From: Bremia lactucae
Taxonomy: Eukaryota > Oomycota > Peronosporomycetes > Peronosporales > Peronosporaceae
Direction of reading: 5' to 3'
DNA length: 64,000 nucleotides
Assembly: GCF_004359215.1 (NCBI RefSeq)
Contig: NW_027152055.1
Span: 224,080 to 288,079, forward strand
Below the pieces are notes generated by a model. The model did no database searches, was not told the DNA's origin, and was given only the letters and a program-made list of their open reading frames with translations. Below, in pieces: positions 63,519-64,000 of the stretch. Made by a program: the position numbers and the translations under genes. Every line of letters begins with the position of its first letter. Positions within the stretch are counted from its first letter, which is position 1.

Positions 63519-63803
63519 CTACTTCAAGTGGTTTCGATCTTGCAACACCGCAAGCTCTTCCTGGAGCCCCATGACGTACTTCACCATCTCGTCTCGTGAT
63601 GAACAGGAATTCATAATCATGTTGCGCAGCGCAAGGCGCGCCAAAGTAACGTTAGGTATCTCTTTCGTTAGCAAGTGCCGAGGCACAGACGGCGCAACAG
63701 GCGAGGCACTGGAACTTTTTACCAAGCAACTAGCAAAATTAGCATGTTGGAGCTTGTTTTTGTGCGGCGAGGTGGATGTCGTTGAGCTCACGTATGAAGA
63801 CAC
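63519..63803 (-). CDS. 3' end of a minus-strand gene, coiled-coil C-terminus
   Basis: The frame to TAG 63521-63519 reads VAPSVPRHLLTKEIPNVTLA, then RDEMVKYVMGLQEELAVLQD, a Leu-spaced helix typical of a coiled-coil tail. Codon choice is ordinary. The plus-strand frame 63502-63867 overlaps and looks like the shadow. Upstream exons probably lie beyond 63803 toward the window end; MADHEADVMA followed by GTAAGG near 63863-63830 is a candidate first exon/donor, but the phase does not fit my best acceptor. The family is not recognised. Confidence 0.4.
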   Translation of the reverse strand: MSSYVSSTTSTSPHKNKLQHANFASCLVKSSSASPVAPSVPRHLLTKEIPNVTLARLALRNMIMNSCSSRDEMVKYVMGLQEELAVLQDRNHLK

Positions 63804-64000
63804 GGCAACGCCGTTCGCGAGACGGGTCCCCTTACGGCCATCACGTCAGCTTCGTGATCAGCCATGACCGAATCTGGAGCCCAGGAAGACGCACAATTCG
63901 CCACGCAAGCCCGAAAACCCGCACGCTTGCAACCTCCCGCGCGAATATGCACGAGAACGAACTCGCCAATCTCATTCCTTCCCGTCTTGTCTGCAAGCAT

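Noticed and set aside
63502..63867. 121-codon plus-strand frame near the window end
   Set aside because: The minus-strand frame ending in a Leu-spaced coiled coil looks more protein-like; the plus frame is probably its shadow, though this is not certain.
1..64000. Secreted RxLR or CRN effector genes
   Set aside because: I looked for signal peptides followed by RxLR/dEER or LxLFLAK in the open frames and saw none.
1..64000. tRNA genes, CRISPR arrays, bacterial promoters or operons
   Set aside because: No cloverleaf-like sequence was recognised by eye, there are no regularly spaced direct repeats, and the gene structure is eukaryotic. A tRNAscan run would be needed to exclude tRNAs firmly.

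Overview
The window looks like nuclear DNA of an oomycete, most likely a Peronosporales species (Phytophthora or downy-mildew group). This is inference. It rests on short 55-130 bp introns, compact genes with Inr-like CTCATT/TTCATT start regions, and Ty3/Gypsy chromoviruses in many broken, nested and duplicated copies. There is one 100-N assembly gap (16409-16508) and one stray N (52276). No bacterial, phage or CRISPR feature was seen.

Layout. 1-3930: decayed pol of Gypsy family 2. 3985-7237: gene island with an unrecognised 419-aa protein and a Polycomb-type RING/RAWUL gene. 7238-25516: retroelement block. A family 2 LTR+gag stands at each end in opposite orientation. Between them lie two family 1 elements (A and B) that share a 3.8 kb near-identical core, plus a piece of 18S rRNA. 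25560-33000: main gene island with LAMTOR2 (Ragulator/roadblock), a 942-aa mitochondrial PPR-like protein, an RNF168-like RING E3 with a C-terminal NZF finger, and a basic low-complexity nuclear protein. 33128-56850: retroelement block with family 1 elements C and D (a 3,965 bp core in two copies that look identical), a nested family 1 element, two more family 2 copies and a MULE transposase scrap. 56850-62870: scraps of an inverted-repeat element, a third gag/protease family, an inverted family 2 RT piece and a probable LINE tail. 63519-63803: the 3' end of a further minus-strand gene.

Retroelement families. Family 1 has a 485-bp LTR (TGTAATGGGG...CCGCTACA) and a gag with a CCHC knuckle; its RT reads YFDH in place of YxDD. 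Family 2 has a 532-553 bp LTR (TGTAACGG...GCCTACA) and a YFDD reverse transcriptase. Both have a primer-binding site starting TGGTAGCACT, an integrase with a C-terminal chromodomain and, most interestingly, an antisense reading frame at the 3' end. That frame starts between the polypurine tract and pol, runs against the chromodomain and the integrase C-terminus, and ends in a coiled-coil-like segment. The same layout recurs in both families and is my best candidate for an undescribed feature. Most copies are multiply broken and were read as fossils.

The host genes are not an operon. They carry out separate eukaryotic functions: lysosomal/TOR signalling, mitochondrial RNA handling, chromatin ubiquitination and Polycomb-type chromatin control.
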